Shown: positions 16,660 to 27,354, counted from the stretch's first letter. The stretch: 52,139 bases of DNA from a bacterium (GCA_905221065.1 CAJNBS010000013.1:1-52139); one strand, 5' to 3'. Translations and numbers: made by a program. The notes: generated from the letters alone by a model not told the origin.

Positions 16660-17595
16660 TTAGTCAATATAGCGCAATTTTCCACGGAAATCTTCTAGAC
16701 TCTCGTACCCTTTTTCCGCCATAATTGCTTTCAGTTCATTGGTAATACGTTCGAAGGCACCAACACCTTCTTTGTGAAGGGTGGTTCCCACCTGTACCAT
16801 ACTAGCTCCACAGAGGATGTGTTCAAAGGCATCACGACCAGTCAGAACGCCACCTGTTCCGATGATTTGGATTTGAGGATTTAAACGTTGATAAAAAGCA
16901 TGAACATTGGCTAGAGCAGTCGGTTTGATGTACTCTCCACCAATCCCACCAAAACCATTTTTAGGACGAATCACGACAGACTCATCTTCTATATAAAGTC
17001 CGTTCCCAATTGAGTTAACGCAGTTGACAAACTTGAGCGGATATTTGTTGAAAATAGCTGCCGCTTGGTCAAAGTGAACAATATCAAAATAAGGTGGGAG
17101 CTTAATTCCAAGAGGTTTGGTAAAGTAGGAAAATACTTCTGACAAAATCCTGTCTGTTGTCTCAAAATCATAGGCAATCTGAGGTTTTCCTGGAACATTT
17201 GGGCAGGAAAGATTTAGCTCAGTCAGACCACGAAAGTCACTCTCTTGGACTTTTTTCAAGATAGTATGGGTTTCCTCTGGAGACATTCCAACTAGGGAAA
17301 GGAAGAAAGTTCGGTTTGGCTCTTTTTCCTGCAAATCCAAAAGATAATCCAAATAATAGTCTAAGCCATTATTTGGCAAGCCCATAGAGTTGATGGAACC
17401 AAGTGGAACATCTTGATAGCGTGGCTCAGGATTTCCCTGACGAAAGTCCAAGGTCGCTGTCTTAGTGACAAAGGTTCCTGCCACTGAGTTTTTAACTCCT
17501 TCCAGCTCCTCTATCGTCATACAAGCTACACCTGCTGCATTCATCAAGCAATTGTCAAACTCAAAACCAGCAATTTGTGTTTTCGTTGATACCAT
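16660..17595 (-). CDS. pyrD: Class 1A dihydroorotate dehydrogenase
   Basis: The 311-residue flavoprotein oxidises dihydroorotate to orotate in pyrimidine synthesis; class 1A enzymes use fumarate and are cytosolic. Visible features are NAAGVACMT near residue 19, [17 protein letters not shown], the active-site NLSCPN region ([15 protein letters not shown], with the catalytic Cys near 131), [10 protein letters not shown] and the FMN-phosphate segment [25 protein letters not shown] sits about nine bases before the start. An extended -10 (TGGTATAAT, 17630-17635) drives it. Confidence 0.92.
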   Translation of the reverse strand: MVSTKTQIAGFEFDNCLMNAAGVACMTIEELEGVKNSVAGTFVTKTATLDFRQGNPEPRYQDVPLGSINSMGLPNNGLDYYLDYLLDLQEKEPNRTFFLSLVGMSPEETHTILKKVQESDFRGLTELNLSCPNVPGKPQIAYDFETTDRILSEVFSYFTKPLGIKLPPYFDIVHFDQAAAIFNKYPLKFVNCVNSIGNGLYIEDESVVIRPKNGFGGIGGEYIKPTALANVHAFYQRLNPQIQIIGTGGVLTGRDAFEHILCGASMVQVGTTLHKEGVGAFERITNELKAIMAEKGYESLEDFRGKLRYID

Positions 17596-17629
17596 GATTC
17601 TGATCCTCCGGATTCCTTTTATTGCTAAT

Positions 17630-17635
17630 ATTATA
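17630..17635 (-). promoter_or_regulatory. pyrD extended -10 promoter
   Basis: TATAAT preceded by TGG on the minus strand (TGnTATAAT type), with no strong -35, about 40 bases upstream of the pyrD start codon. Confidence 0.5.
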
Positions 17636-17736
17636 CCATATTTTCAGATTTTCTCTTTTAGAAAGGTAGTTCAAAGAAAAAGGTTCGTATTTTATGAATA
17701 AAGAAAAATCTGGAACTAAATTGATAGAATTTTTAG

Positions 17737-19167
<1,431 letters not shown>

Positions 19168-19272
19168 TACTCTTCGAAAATCAAATTCAAACCACGTCAG
19201 CGTCGCCTTACCGTACTCATGTACAGTCTGCGGTTAGCTTCCTAGTTTGCTCTTTGATTTTCATTGAGTATA
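19168..19272 (+). repeat. BOX element (boxA-boxC type, short)
   Basis: It begins ACTCTTCGAAAATCAAATTC, contains CCACGTCAGCGTCGCCTTAC (the segment targeted in BOX typing of pneumococci) and ends GCTCTTTGATTTTCATTGAG. About 105 bp, so it has the boxA and boxC ends with no full boxB repeat. It starts immediately after the gdhA stop codon. Confidence 0.88.
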
Positions 19273-19285
19273 AGATTTATAGCTC

Positions 19286-19315
19286 AATCCTCAATCACTC
19301 TGATTGGGGATTTTT
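19286..19315 (+). terminator. gdhA terminator
   Basis: AATCCTCAATCA (19286-19297) and TGATTGGGGATT (19301-19312) form a 12-bp stem with one T-G wobble, a three-base loop and a T-run. The BOX element lies inside the gdhA transcript before this point. Confidence 0.85.
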
Positions 19316-19329
19316 ATATTGGGTTCAAA

Positions 19330-19355
19330 AAAACTCACCATTAACAGTGAGTTTT
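19330..19355 (-). terminator. tetR-operon terminator
   Basis: AAAACTCAC and GTGAGTTTT (9-bp stem, eight-base loop) are followed by a T-run on the minus strand, 12 bases after the TetR gene stop. Confidence 0.8.
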
Positions 19356-19366
19356 AAAATCAGAAT

Positions 19367-20011
19367 TTATTTTACTCTCATTAGGGCAGATGACAAACAT
19401 TCAACAATTTCATCAACTACTTCATCTATGTTTATAGTTCCTTCATCATTCAACATCATGGGAATAAGATAAGAAAGACTCAAAGCTAAAATATAGCGAA
19501 CAATTCTTTCATTTGACCAATTTAGAATAAGTCCTTTTTCTTTAAATTGATTCAAAACGGGGCTAATTGGTTCTATTATAGATTGAACAATAATATTTCC
19601 TAACTGGATAGAAAGATTTTTATCAATAAAAGAACGCCCTAAGAGAATTTTAACATGCATTTGATTCTCCTGAATGAAAAAGAGCCTATCTCTAACAATA
19701 CTTTTTAAAAAGAAGGGAAAAGTTTCTTGATCTACTGTGAATTTTTTTTCTGAGAAATCTTCAATCACTTCTGGAATAACCTGTTCTAGAAAAGTAGATA
19801 AAATAGCTTCTAAAATACCTTCCTTTGTTTTAAAGTAACTAAAAACCGTTCCTTCTGACACTCCAGCGCGTTCGGCAATAAGGCTGGACGTTGTATTTTC
19901 AAATCCAATTTCTGAGAATAATTTTAAGCTGGATAATAATACTCGACGTTGTTTTAAGCTCAAGTTGCTAGCTTCTAACGTCTGAGCATACTTTTGTTCT
20001 AAACTTTCCAT
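19367..20011 (-). CDS. TetR/AcrR-family repressor
   Basis: A protein of about 214 residues with an N-terminal TetR helix-turn-helix (residues about 15-60: LFSEIGFENTTSSLIAERAG, then VSEGTVFSYFKTKEGIL) and an all-helical ligand domain. The ATG at 20011 is preferred (AGAGG eight bases upstream); a GTG three codons earlier overlaps that region. It lies directly downstream of the oxidoreductase gene, and the palindrome at 21061-21074 in the shared promoter is its likely operator, giving autoregulation. The inducer is unknown; the partner enzyme suggests a reactive electrophile or quinone. Confidence 0.85.
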   Translation of the reverse strand: MESLEQKYAQTLEASNLSLKQRRVLLSSLKLFSEIGFENTTSSLIAERAGVSEGTVFSYFKTKEGILEAILSTFLEQVIPEVIEDFSEKKFTVDQETFPFFLKSIVRDRLFFIQENQMHVKILLGRSFIDKNLSIQLGNIIVQSIIEPISPVLNQFKEKGLILNWSNERIVRYILALSLSYLIPMMLNDEGTINIDEVVDEIVECLSSALMRVK

Positions 20012-20027
20012 CTCTAGCACCTCTCTT

Positions 20028-21032
20028 CTACTCTCTTACTTTTACGACTTTTTTGCCTCGACTGTGTCCCATTTTCAGACTACGATAGGCTTCTCTAACT
20101 GACTTTAGAGAAAAGTCATACACTTGATCAATTTTCAGCTGAACCTTCCCGTCTGAGACCATTTCAGATAAAGTGCTAAAATCATCATATGTAGAATGTC
20201 TCGGACCAGTAAACTGAGCACCTTTTATCATAACATAGGGTGACGGTACTAATGTCCCAATAGCTGTCCCTTTCAAGCCTAAACTAAAAGCCAATCTAAC
20301 ATAATCAGATCCATAACAATCCAAAAACTTTGTAATAGGCGTTGGACTAGCTGATAGAAGAGCCTTCTTGATATTCTCTTCGTAACTTACTGGTATGGCA
20401 CCTAAAGACTTCAGATACTCTGCATTTTTCTTACTTGCTATTCCAATCACTGTCGCACCCTTAGCAACTGCATACTGTACTGCAATACTTCCAATACCTC
20501 CTGCTGCAGCTGAAATAACAACAGTATCTCTTGAATTTAAACCGATTCTTCTAAAAGCCCCACCCACAGTTAGAGAAGCTACTCCCATAGTAGATGCGTG
20601 AGTCATATCGATCATCTCTGGTTTCAAGACAATTTCTGATTCATTGACACAAATTTCTGTTGCTAAAGCTCCCCTCTTAGTTCCCAAACCAGGATCGCTA
20701 ATCATTGTTCCAAACACCTTATCTCCTACTGAAAACCTAGTTATTTCATTTCCAACTTCTGTAATAACTCCAGAAAAATCTCTCCCCACACATTTTGGAA
20801 ATAAAGATGATTTAGATTCAAACCAACGACTTGGTTTCCTTAATGTCGTTATAAAAGATAGAAATCGAAGAGGTTTCGCTCCCTCAAAAGTTTTATAATC
20901 AATAGGATTTAAACCAACAGCATGAACTTCTACTCTCACTTGATTTACATCCAAGGCTTGAGAGTCGATCTTCACCAAATCCAAGACCTCTTCGTTACCG
21001 AAACGACTGTACTCTATTGCTTCAACAACCAC
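20028..21032 (-). CDS. Zinc-independent alcohol dehydrogenase / quinone oxidoreductase-like (MDR superfamily)
   Basis: This 334-residue MDR-type NADPH oxidoreductase has a GroES-like N-terminal domain (GRDFSGVITEVGNEITRFSVGD) and a Rossmann domain with SAAAGGIGSIAVQYAVAKG (about 173-191). The structural-zinc Cys cluster of classical alcohol dehydrogenases is absent, so a quinone or enone reductase activity is more likely. The start is GTG, after AAGGAGT. It forms an operon with the TetR gene, and its promoter overlaps the TetR-type palindrome. A detoxification role is inferred. Confidence 0.82.
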   Translation of the reverse strand: MVVEAIEYSRFGNEEVLDLVKIDSQALDVNQVRVEVHAVGLNPIDYKTFEGAKPLRFLSFITTLRKPSRWFESKSSLFPKCVGRDFSGVITEVGNEITRFSVGDKVFGTMISDPGLGTKRGALATEICVNESEIVLKPEMIDMTHASTMGVASLTVGGAFRRIGLNSRDTVVISAAAGGIGSIAVQYAVAKGATVIGIASKKNAEYLKSLGAIPVSYEENIKKALLSASPTPITKFLDCYGSDYVRLAFSLGLKGTAIGTLVPSPYVMIKGAQFTGPRHSTYDDFSTLSEMVSDGKVQLKIDQVYDFSLKSVREAYRSLKMGHSRGKKVVKVRE

Positions 21033-21060
21033 TTTCTTTACTCCTTAATTTCACAAAAAT

Positions 21061-21112
21061 TGAGTGAACACTCATTTTTATAAATTATACTCTTAATTTG
21101 TAAGAAAATCAA
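21061..21112 (-). promoter_or_regulatory. Promoter of the oxidoreductase-tetR operon with TetR-type operator
   Basis: On the minus strand -35 TTGATT (21107-21112), 17-bp spacer, -10 TATAAT (21084-21089). TGAGTGAACACTCA at 21061-21074 is a 14-bp dyad (6-bp arms, two-base centre) that extends outward with nine of ten positions matching. It covers the start of transcription, as in many TetR operators. Confidence 0.8.
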
Positions 21113-21241
21113 TATTATCGTTTGATAACGATTTATGACATGATACAAATATCTATCATTTCGATTTACCAATATGATTCTTTCAATCTAACTCTCCTCA
21201 CTTTTAAAGAATACTAGCCCCCTTTTTGCCCCTTCTTGAAC

Positions 21242-21276
21242 AAAAAGGAAAACCGCTACTCCTAAGAATAGCGGTT
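21242..21276 (-). terminator. rplJL operon terminator
   Basis: AACCGCTA (21251-21258) pairs with TAGCGGTT (21269-21276). The minus-strand side continues into TTCCTTTTTG. It lies 37 bases past the rplL stop. Confidence 0.85.
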
Positions 21277-21312
21277 TAATCATGTTTTTAAGCTACTAAT
21301 GTAGTTGCTCTA

Positions 21313-21681
21313 TTATTTAAGAGTAACTGAAGCTCCAGCTTCTTCCAATTTAGCTTTAAGTTCTTCAGCTTCTGCAGCTGCAACACCTTCTTTGATGACA
21401 CCTGGTGCACCATCAACAAGTTCTTTAGCTTCTTTAAGTCCAAGACCTGTGATTTCACGTACAACTTTGATAACGCCAACTTTTTTGTCGCCTGCAGATG
21501 TCAATTCAACGTCGAATGAATCTTTAGCAGCACCAGCGTCAGCAGCACCAGCTGCAGCAACAGCTACAGGAGCAGCTGCAGTTACACCAAATTCTTCTTC
21601 GATAGCTTTTACAAGGTCGTTCAATTCAAGGATTGAAGCTTCTTTAATTTCAGCAATAATGTTTTCAATGTTCAATGCCAT
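21313..21681 (-). CDS. rplL: Ribosomal protein bL12 (L7/L12)
   Basis: 122 residues, the usual length, starting [17 protein letters not shown] at ATG 21681 after GGAGG; an upstream in-frame start is not used. The N-terminal dimerisation helices are followed by an Ala-rich hinge ([13 protein letters not shown]) and the globular factor-binding domain ([20 protein letters not shown]). Multiple copies form the ribosomal stalk that recruits translation GTPases. It is the second gene of the L10-L12 operon, 73 bases after rplJ. Confidence 0.97.
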   Translation of the reverse strand: MALNIENIIAEIKEASILELNDLVKAIEEEFGVTAAAPVAVAAAGAADAGAAKDSFDVELTSAGDKKVGVIKVVREITGLGLKEAKELVDGAPGVIKEGVAAAEAEELKAKLEEAGASVTLK

Positions 21682-21754
21682 TGTTATTTCCTCCAAATAA
21701 GTTTTTAAATTTATAATATTTTTTTGTAGCTAGGCTACGCTGCGTAGCTTAAGA

Positions 21755-22255
21755 TTAAGCTGCGTCTTCTTTGTTGTCTGCAACCGCTTTGACTGCAAGA
21801 GCAACGTTGCGCACTGGCGCTTGAAGTACAGAAAGGAGCATAGAAAGAAGTCCTTCGCGGTTTGGAAGAGTTGCAAGAGCAAGAATCTCTTCTTTAGATG
21901 CGACAGCGCCTTCGATTGCACCACCTTTGATTTCAAGTGCTTCAGCGTCTTTAGCAAAATCGTTCAAGATTTTCGCTGGTGCGATAACATCTTCGTTAGA
22001 AAATGCTACTGCAGATGGTCCAACAAATACTGATGCAAGTTCTTCAAGACCAGCTTTTTCAGCTGCACGACGCAAGATTGAGTTTTTAATAACTTTATAC
22101 TCAACTTCGCTTCCACGAAGCTCACGACGAAGAACTGTATCTTGCTCAACTGTCAAACCACGAGCGTCAACAACGACGATAGATGCAGCAGCTTTCATTT
22201 TTTCAGCTACTACGTCAACTAGTTCCGCTTTTTTAGCAATAATTGCTTCACTCAT
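21755..22255 (-). CDS. rplJ: Ribosomal protein uL10
   Basis: 166 residues, starting [16 protein letters not shown] at ATG 22255; a longer in-frame extension upstream runs through the leader RNA and is not used. Visible L10 segments are [21 protein letters not shown] and [14 protein letters not shown]; the C-terminal helices bind L12 dimers. GGAGG lies about 11 bases before the start, a long spacing that suits control by leader structure. In this operon the L10-L12 complex binds the leader mRNA and represses its own translation. Confidence 0.96.
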   Translation of the reverse strand: MSEAIIAKKAELVDVVAEKMKAAASIVVVDARGLTVEQDTVLRRELRGSEVEYKVIKNSILRRAAEKAGLEELASVFVGPSAVAFSNEDVIAPAKILNDFAKDAEALEIKGGAIEGAVASKEEILALATLPNREGLLSMLLSVLQAPVRNVALAVKAVADNKEDAA

Positions 22256-22271
22256 TAGTGTGTTCACCTCC

Positions 22272-22427
22272 GTAATTATTTTGCTTGGGGAATTTTTCCA
22301 AAAGAAAAACGCGCCCAAACCTAGACACGAAAGTACAATACGCTTCTTTTTACATGATACGTTTTGTCCTCGGTAGGATATTTATGAGTCAGGCTCCCCT
22401 ACTGTCTTAGGCAGTTTTTTCAAACCG
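22272..22427 (-). ncRNA. Ribosomal protein L10 leader (autoregulatory)
   Basis: The long untranslated region upstream of rplJ contains the segments CTGCCTAAGACAGTAGGGGA and CTACCGAGGACAAAACG (minus strand), typical of the L10 leader of Firmicutes. L10(L12)4 binds it and adjusts expression of the operon. The limits given are from the predicted transcription start to near the ribosome site. Confidence 0.75.
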
Positions 22428-22433
22428 TATATA

Positions 22434-22462
22434 AGTATAGCATAGTTAAAAAAAGAATGCAA
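22434..22462 (-). promoter_or_regulatory. rplJ promoter
   Basis: On the minus strand -35 TTGCAT (22462-22457), 17-bp spacer, -10 TATACT (22439-22434), about 180 bases upstream of the rplJ start codon. Confidence 0.75.
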
Positions 22463-22504
22463 GATTTTTGCAAACTTTTTTTAAAATTTTTCGTGATTTT
22501 TCTT

Positions 22505-23764
22505 CTAAAGTTCTACTGTCAGGACTTGACCTTGCTTAACGACCTGCTCTCCAGCAATATAAACATCATCTACATCACTGGATTTAATAGCATAAACCAT
22601 GTGAGAGAGCATATTTTCTTGGGGTTGGAGATGAATTTTCCCTTGTGGTTGAATAACGAGAAAATCTGCTTGCTTACCAACTTCCAGACTTCCTATCTGA
22701 TTTTCCATTCCAAGGACCTTAGCCCCTTCGATAGTCAGTGCCTTGAGAGCTGTTTCGATAGGAAATTGGCTGGCATCTCCGCTTTTCATCTTCTGAAGAA
22801 GGGCTGCAGTCCGCCCTTCCTCAAACATATCTAGGTTGTTATTGGAAGCAACCGAGTCTGTAGCAATTCCGACTGCTACTCCTGCTTTTTGGAGTTGGAT
22901 GATGGGAGCAATACCTGATGCTAGCTTGAGGTTACTGATAGGATTATGCGCAATTGCCACTTGAGATATTGCCAAACGTTCAATTTCTCTCTCGTTTAAT
23001 TCTACCCCATGAGCAAAGACAGACGGATGATCTAAGTAACCCAATTCTTCTAGAAAGGCGAGGGGGCGTTTGCCGTATCGTTTTAGGATAATTCCTGATT
23101 CTTCCTTGGTCTCCGCTACATGGATATGGATGGGAATATTCAGCTCTTTTGCCACATCTAAGCTCTCTTCCAGCAAGCCTCTACTACAGCTGTAGGGAGA
23201 ATGTGGGGCTACCATAACCTTGAAATTTGGATTTTCATATCCTAAGATTTCCTCGATGATTGCTCGTGTTCTGCTTATAGTCTCATCAGTTGTTTCTGTA
23301 TCTGAAGAAAAGAGGGTCGGTGAGAAATAACAACGCATCTTGGAAGCCTTGACTGCCTGATAAATCTGCTCAATCTCCACTCCATTGGGATTATACATAT
23401 CATTGAAGGTTGTTGTTCCTGACTGAAGCATTTCTGTCAGAGCTTCTTTGACCGCCTTGATAGTCATATCTGGTGTAAACTCAGCTTCTGCTGGCCATAT
23501 ATAGTTATTGAGCCATTCATGGAGATTACTGTCATCCCGAATTCCTCGCAAGCCTGTCATAGCAGAATGGGTATGGCAATTGACCAAACCAGGCATGATC
23601 CAGGCTCCCTGATAGTCTATAATCTGCTCAGCTTGCTCTAAAATCTCTGGCTTCTCTTGACCGACATAGACGATTTGATAATCCTTAACTGCTAAGATTC
23701 CATCCAGATAAACATGGAAATCTTGGTCACAAGTCACGATATTTACATGCTGATAGACTTTCAT
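22505..23764 (-). CDS. Amidohydrolase, 5'-methylthioadenosine/S-adenosylhomocysteine deaminase-like
   Basis: The 419-residue TrzA/AtzB-type metal-dependent hydrolase has all the expected metal ligands: NCHTHSA (His 64, 66), HIHVAET (His about 207-209), FAHGVEL, and IATDSVASNN (Asp about 285). APHSPYSCS is the segment near the substrate in MTA/SAH deaminases. The likely reaction is deamination of methylthioadenosine, S-adenosylhomocysteine or a related nucleoside; the substrate cannot be fixed from sequence alone. It is separated from the ABC exporter genes by a terminator at 23822-23850 and reads in the same direction. Confidence 0.82.
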   Translation of the reverse strand: MKVYQHVNIVTCDQDFHVYLDGILAVKDYQIVYVGQEKPEILEQAEQIIDYQGAWIMPGLVNCHTHSAMTGLRGIRDDSNLHEWLNNYIWPAEAEFTPDMTIKAVKEALTEMLQSGTTTFNDMYNPNGVEIEQIYQAVKASKMRCYFSPTLFSSDTETTDETISRTRAIIEEILGYENPNFKVMVAPHSPYSCSRGLLEESLDVAKELNIPIHIHVAETKEESGIILKRYGKRPLAFLEELGYLDHPSVFAHGVELNEREIERLAISQVAIAHNPISNLKLASGIAPIIQLQKAGVAVGIATDSVASNNNLDMFEEGRTAALLQKMKSGDASQFPIETALKALTIEGAKVLGMENQIGSLEVGKQADFLVIQPQGKIHLQPQENMLSHMVYAIKSSDVDDVYIAGEQVVKQGQVLTVEL

Positions 23765-23821
23765 TCTAGGCTCCTTTTCTATAAGACAATTTACAGTGAA
23801 TAATTTTTCTAGCTATTGTAA

Positions 23822-23850
23822 CAAAAAAGTCACCCGAAGGCAACTTTTTT
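23822..23850 (-). terminator. Terminator after the ABC exporter operon region
   Basis: Minus strand: AAAAAGTTGCC, TTCG tetraloop, GGTGACTTTTTT, with two G-T wobbles in the stem. It lies 30 bases after the second ABC gene. Confidence 0.8.
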
Positions 23851-23879
23851 GGCTCTATAAGATTTCAAAGTAGAAAGGA

Positions 23880-25628
23880 TTATTCAGAGCTAAAAGCTGC
23901 TGCTTGCTGCATTTGGTAATACTTGCCTTTTCTAGCCATGAGGTCATTATGGTTACCATATTCCACGATGTCGCCATCCACCAAGACAAGAATCAAATCC
24001 GCATCTTGAATGGTTGACAAGCGGTGGGCAATGATAAAACTTGTGCGCCCCTTCATGAGTTTAGCAAAGGCATCCTGTACTAGCACTTCTGTACGCGTAT
24101 CGATGGAGGAGGTTGCCTCGTCTAAGATAAGAATCTTTGGTATAGCTAGAAAGACCCGGGCGATGGTCAAAAGCTGGGCCTGACCGACAGAGAGAGATTC
24201 TCCTGCATTTTCCAACTTAGTATCGTATCCTTGTGGCAACTGTTGGATGAAAAAGTCTGCATTGGCCGCTTTGGCAGCAGCAATCACTTGCTCCCGACTT
24301 GCATCAGGATTTCCAAAGGAAATATTGTCATGAATGGTCCCTTGCTTGAGCCAGGTTTCTTGGAGCACCATGCCAAACTGCTGTCTCAATGACGCTCGGG
24401 TATAGTCGTAAATGGAACGACCGTCCAGCAAGATATCTCCTGAGTTAATAGGGTAAAAACGCATGAGGAGATTGATAAGAGTTGATTTTCCGGCACCTGT
24501 CGGACCAACAATAGCCACCTTGCTACCAGCTGGAATATCAATAGATAAATCCTTAATCAATATCTTCTCAGGATTGTAGCCAAAAGAAACATGCTTAAAG
24601 GAAATAGCTCCCTTGACTTGGTCACTGGTCAAGACTTCCTTGCCTGTTTCAGCCATCTCAGGACTTTCTAAGACAGCATAGGCGCGCTCTGCACAAGCGA
24701 GAGCACTTTGCAACTCAGCTAGCACCGAAGAAATATCGTTAAAGGGCTTGGTGTACTGTTGGACATAGTTCAAAAAAGTCACTAAACGCCCAATAGTCAA
24801 GGTTGAACCCATCATGATACGATAGGCTCCCACTCCAGCAAGAAGGCCATAAATGAGCGAATTTACAAATCGAGTCGAAGGATTGACCGTTGAAGAATAA
24901 AAGATGGCTGACTGAGAATAGCCTGCGTAGTTGTCATTAGCCTCGTGCAGTCTTTGGATAAACTCTTCCTGAGCATTGAAGGACTGGATAATGGTCTGCT
25001 GGCTAAGCGATTCTTCAATCAACTGAGTCTGAATCCCCCTCGTCTCTGTTTGTTTCTGGAAGAGATGATAAGAGCGTTTGGCAATGAAGCGTGAAATAAC
25101 CATAGACAGTGGCGTCAACAGCAAGACCAAGAGGGTCATGAGGAGATGAATTTGGAGCATTGCTAGAATACTAACCAAAATCATCAAGACACCAATGAAA
25201 AATTGGTTAAAAATCATGGTCAAACCAGCTGCCAACTGTTCTATGTCCGTGGTTACACGACTGACCATCTCTCCACTGCCTTGCCGATCCACAAAAGCAA
25301 TCGGTAATCGATGGAGCTTATGGATGATTCGCTCTCGCAAATCTTTAGTATAAGAGAAGATTAAGCGATTATAAAGAAGGGGATTGATCCATTGCACCAG
25401 TGTATTTCCTATGACTACCAAAATCATCTGGAGGAAAATCTGCCAAAAAACTGGTGAAGAACCAGCCACTAGGACTTGGTCGATGACCTGCCCAATCAAA
25501 ATAGGTAGGTAAATTGATAAGCCAACTTGGGCAATAGTTCCTAGAAAGGCTAGAAAAAGGAGGAAGGGATGGCTGGATAAATCTATGGCTAAACGTTTGA
25601 GCGTCTGGTTTGCGGTTTGTCGTCTCAT
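23880..25628 (-). CDS. ABC exporter half-transporter, second subunit of a heterodimeric pair
   Basis: The protein has about 582 residues from ATG 25628 (AAAGGAGG six bases upstream; an earlier in-frame ATG overlaps the previous gene). A six-helix transmembrane domain occupies the first ~320 residues, then an ABC domain with Walker A GPTGAGKS, signature LSVGQAQLLTIAR and Walker B ILILDEATSSID. The signature is degenerate (SVGQA instead of SGGQ), as in heterodimeric exporters where one site is altered. Its partner gene ends one base upstream. Such pairs export drugs, lipids or peptides; the substrate is not evident. Confidence 0.88.
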   Translation of the reverse strand: MRRQTANQTLKRLAIDLSSHPFLLFLAFLGTIAQVGLSIYLPILIGQVIDQVLVAGSSPVFWQIFLQMILVVIGNTLVQWINPLLYNRLIFSYTKDLRERIIHKLHRLPIAFVDRQGSGEMVSRVTTDIEQLAAGLTMIFNQFFIGVLMILVSILAMLQIHLLMTLLVLLLTPLSMVISRFIAKRSYHLFQKQTETRGIQTQLIEESLSQQTIIQSFNAQEEFIQRLHEANDNYAGYSQSAIFYSSTVNPSTRFVNSLIYGLLAGVGAYRIMMGSTLTIGRLVTFLNYVQQYTKPFNDISSVLAELQSALACAERAYAVLESPEMAETGKEVLTSDQVKGAISFKHVSFGYNPEKILIKDLSIDIPAGSKVAIVGPTGAGKSTLINLLMRFYPINSGDILLDGRSIYDYTRASLRQQFGMVLQETWLKQGTIHDNISFGNPDASREQVIAAAKAANADFFIQQLPQGYDTKLENAGESLSVGQAQLLTIARVFLAIPKILILDEATSSIDTRTEVLVQDAFAKLMKGRTSFIIAHRLSTIQDADLILVLVDGDIVEYGNHNDLMARKGKYYQMQQAAAFSSE

Positions 25629-25629
25629 G

Positions 25630-27354
25630 CTAGTCCTCCTTTCCATGCTGGGATGCATTGATTTCTCGATAGACTTGACTAGTCTTCATCAAATCCTCGT
25701 GCTTGCCGATAGCTAGGAGCTCACCTTTTTCCAAGAGGAGAATCTGGTCAGCCATCTGAAGTGTCGAAGTCCGTTGAGAAATCAAGATTAAGCTCGTATT
25801 TGGCATATTTTCTCGAATAGCTTTCAAGAGCTTGGACTCAGTGATGGTGTCGAGGGCCGAGGTCGCATCATCTAGGATGAGAAATGGAGCTTGGCGCAAG
25901 ACTGCACGCGCGATAGACAGCCTTTGTTTTTGTCCGCCTGAGAAATTTCGACCTCCTGCCTCAACTACAGCATCCAAGAGTCCTTCTTTTTCACTGACAA
26001 AATCCTTAGCTTGCGCAATCTCCAAGGCCTGCCAGAGTTCTTGGTCAGTCACTTCTTGATTTAAGCCCAAAGTCAAGTTGGAACGAATAGTTCCCTTAAA
26101 GAGTTCGACCTTTTGGGGCACATAGGCAATCCAAGACCGCCACTGCTCAAGATTAAGAGGACTACGTCCATCTCGATAAAGGTCAATGCTTCCCTGGTCT
26201 GCTGGGTATAGTCCAAGTAAGACTTGCACCAAGCTTGATTTACCAGAACCTGTTCCCCCAATAATACCAAGGATTTGCCCTTGCTTCATATCAAAGGAAA
26301 TGTCTCTCAGAGAAGGCTGGGCCGCATCTGGATAGGTAAAGGTCAGTTCTTGGACTTGTAAAACCTGCTCGCTGGTAGCTTGCTTTTGTTCTAACTCTGA
26401 ATGGATATCTTCTGGCTCTTCATCAAAGACTTCCTCGATTCGCTTGGCTGAGATATAGGACTGGTTGAGAGAATTTATCAGCATGGCGAGCTTAACCAAT
26501 TCCACCAAGATCTGTAAGAGGTAGTTGATAAGGGCAATGAGGGCACCTTGACTGAGTAAACCTCCTTGAATTGAAATATAGCCTTTCCAGATGATGACAA
26601 GAAGAGTTCCATTAACAATCAGATAAGTCAGAGGGGTTAATAAACTAGACCAGAAACCCGTCTTTTCTTGCAGTCTCGCATAGACTTGGTTAAGGGTTTG
26701 AAAAATATGTAATTCTCGTTTTTCTTGTCCAAAAGCACGAATAACTCGCATGCCTTGTAATTGCTGGCGCGTTTCCTGAACCAGCTGGTCCGTTTTCATT
26801 CTCAGACTACTATAGAGAGGATTGACCAGTCGAGAGAGCCCTACAATAACAATTGTCAAAATAACAACCATGACCAAGAACCAGAAAGTCAGCTCAGCTG
26901 AGATTCGATAGGCCATAAAAATGGCACCAAAAACGATAATAGGCGCTCGCAAAAAGAGACGCAGGAATTGATTGATACCAGTCTGAATCTGGTAGGTGTC
27001 CGAAGTCAAACGAGTCACCAAGCTAGAAGTTGTCAAACGGTCTCTGCTGTTCTTGGGTAGGGAAAGAATATGACGATAAAGGTCGTCTGTCAGTTCTTTG
27101 GTAAACCCAACCGCAGCCTTGGCTGAATAAAACTGAGCTACCAAGGCCACTAAAACTCCAATCACTGCAAAGATAAGGAGTAGACCAATCTGCATCCATA
27201 GATGCCCTTGATCTCTCTGGGGCAAGGATTGGTCAACAATCCCTGCAATCACCATGGGAACCAGGAGCTCAAAAACAGCTTCTAGTAGCTTGAACAAGGG
27301 TGCCAAAATTGATTCCTTAATGTAGGGTTTAAAGTATGGTAATAAGTGTTTCAT
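25630..27354 (-). CDS. ABC exporter half-transporter, first subunit of a heterodimeric pair
   Basis: The 574-residue protein has a six-helix membrane domain (residues about 15-310) and an ABC domain with Walker A GGTGSGKS, Q-loop YVPQKVELF, signature FSGGQKQRLS and Walker B LILDDATSALD. The D in place of the usual catalytic Glu after Walker B (LDDAT rather than LDEAT) marks it as the subunit with the degenerate ATP site, as in BmrC/D or TM287/288 type exporters. It is followed after one base by the partner gene. msrAB lies 55 bases upstream with a hairpin between. Confidence 0.88.
   Translation of the reverse strand: MKHLLPYFKPYIKESILAPLFKLLEAVFELLVPMVIAGIVDQSLPQRDQGHLWMQIGLLLIFAVIGVLVALVAQFYSAKAAVGFTKELTDDLYRHILSLPKNSRDRLTTSSLVTRLTSDTYQIQTGINQFLRLFLRAPIIVFGAIFMAYRISAELTFWFLVMVVILTIVIVGLSRLVNPLYSSLRMKTDQLVQETRQQLQGMRVIRAFGQEKRELHIFQTLNQVYARLQEKTGFWSSLLTPLTYLIVNGTLLVIIWKGYISIQGGLLSQGALIALINYLLQILVELVKLAMLINSLNQSYISAKRIEEVFDEEPEDIHSELEQKQATSEQVLQVQELTFTYPDAAQPSLRDISFDMKQGQILGIIGGTGSGKSSLVQVLLGLYPADQGSIDLYRDGRSPLNLEQWRSWIAYVPQKVELFKGTIRSNLTLGLNQEVTDQELWQALEIAQAKDFVSEKEGLLDAVVEAGGRNFSGGQKQRLSIARAVLRQAPFLILDDATSALDTITESKLLKAIRENMPNTSLILISQRTSTLQMADQILLLEKGELLAIGKHEDLMKTSQVYREINASQHGKED

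Noticed and set aside
21305..22376. Ala/Ser-rich plus-strand frames opposite rplL and rplJ
   Set aside because: Artefacts of the biased codon use of these highly expressed ribosomal genes.
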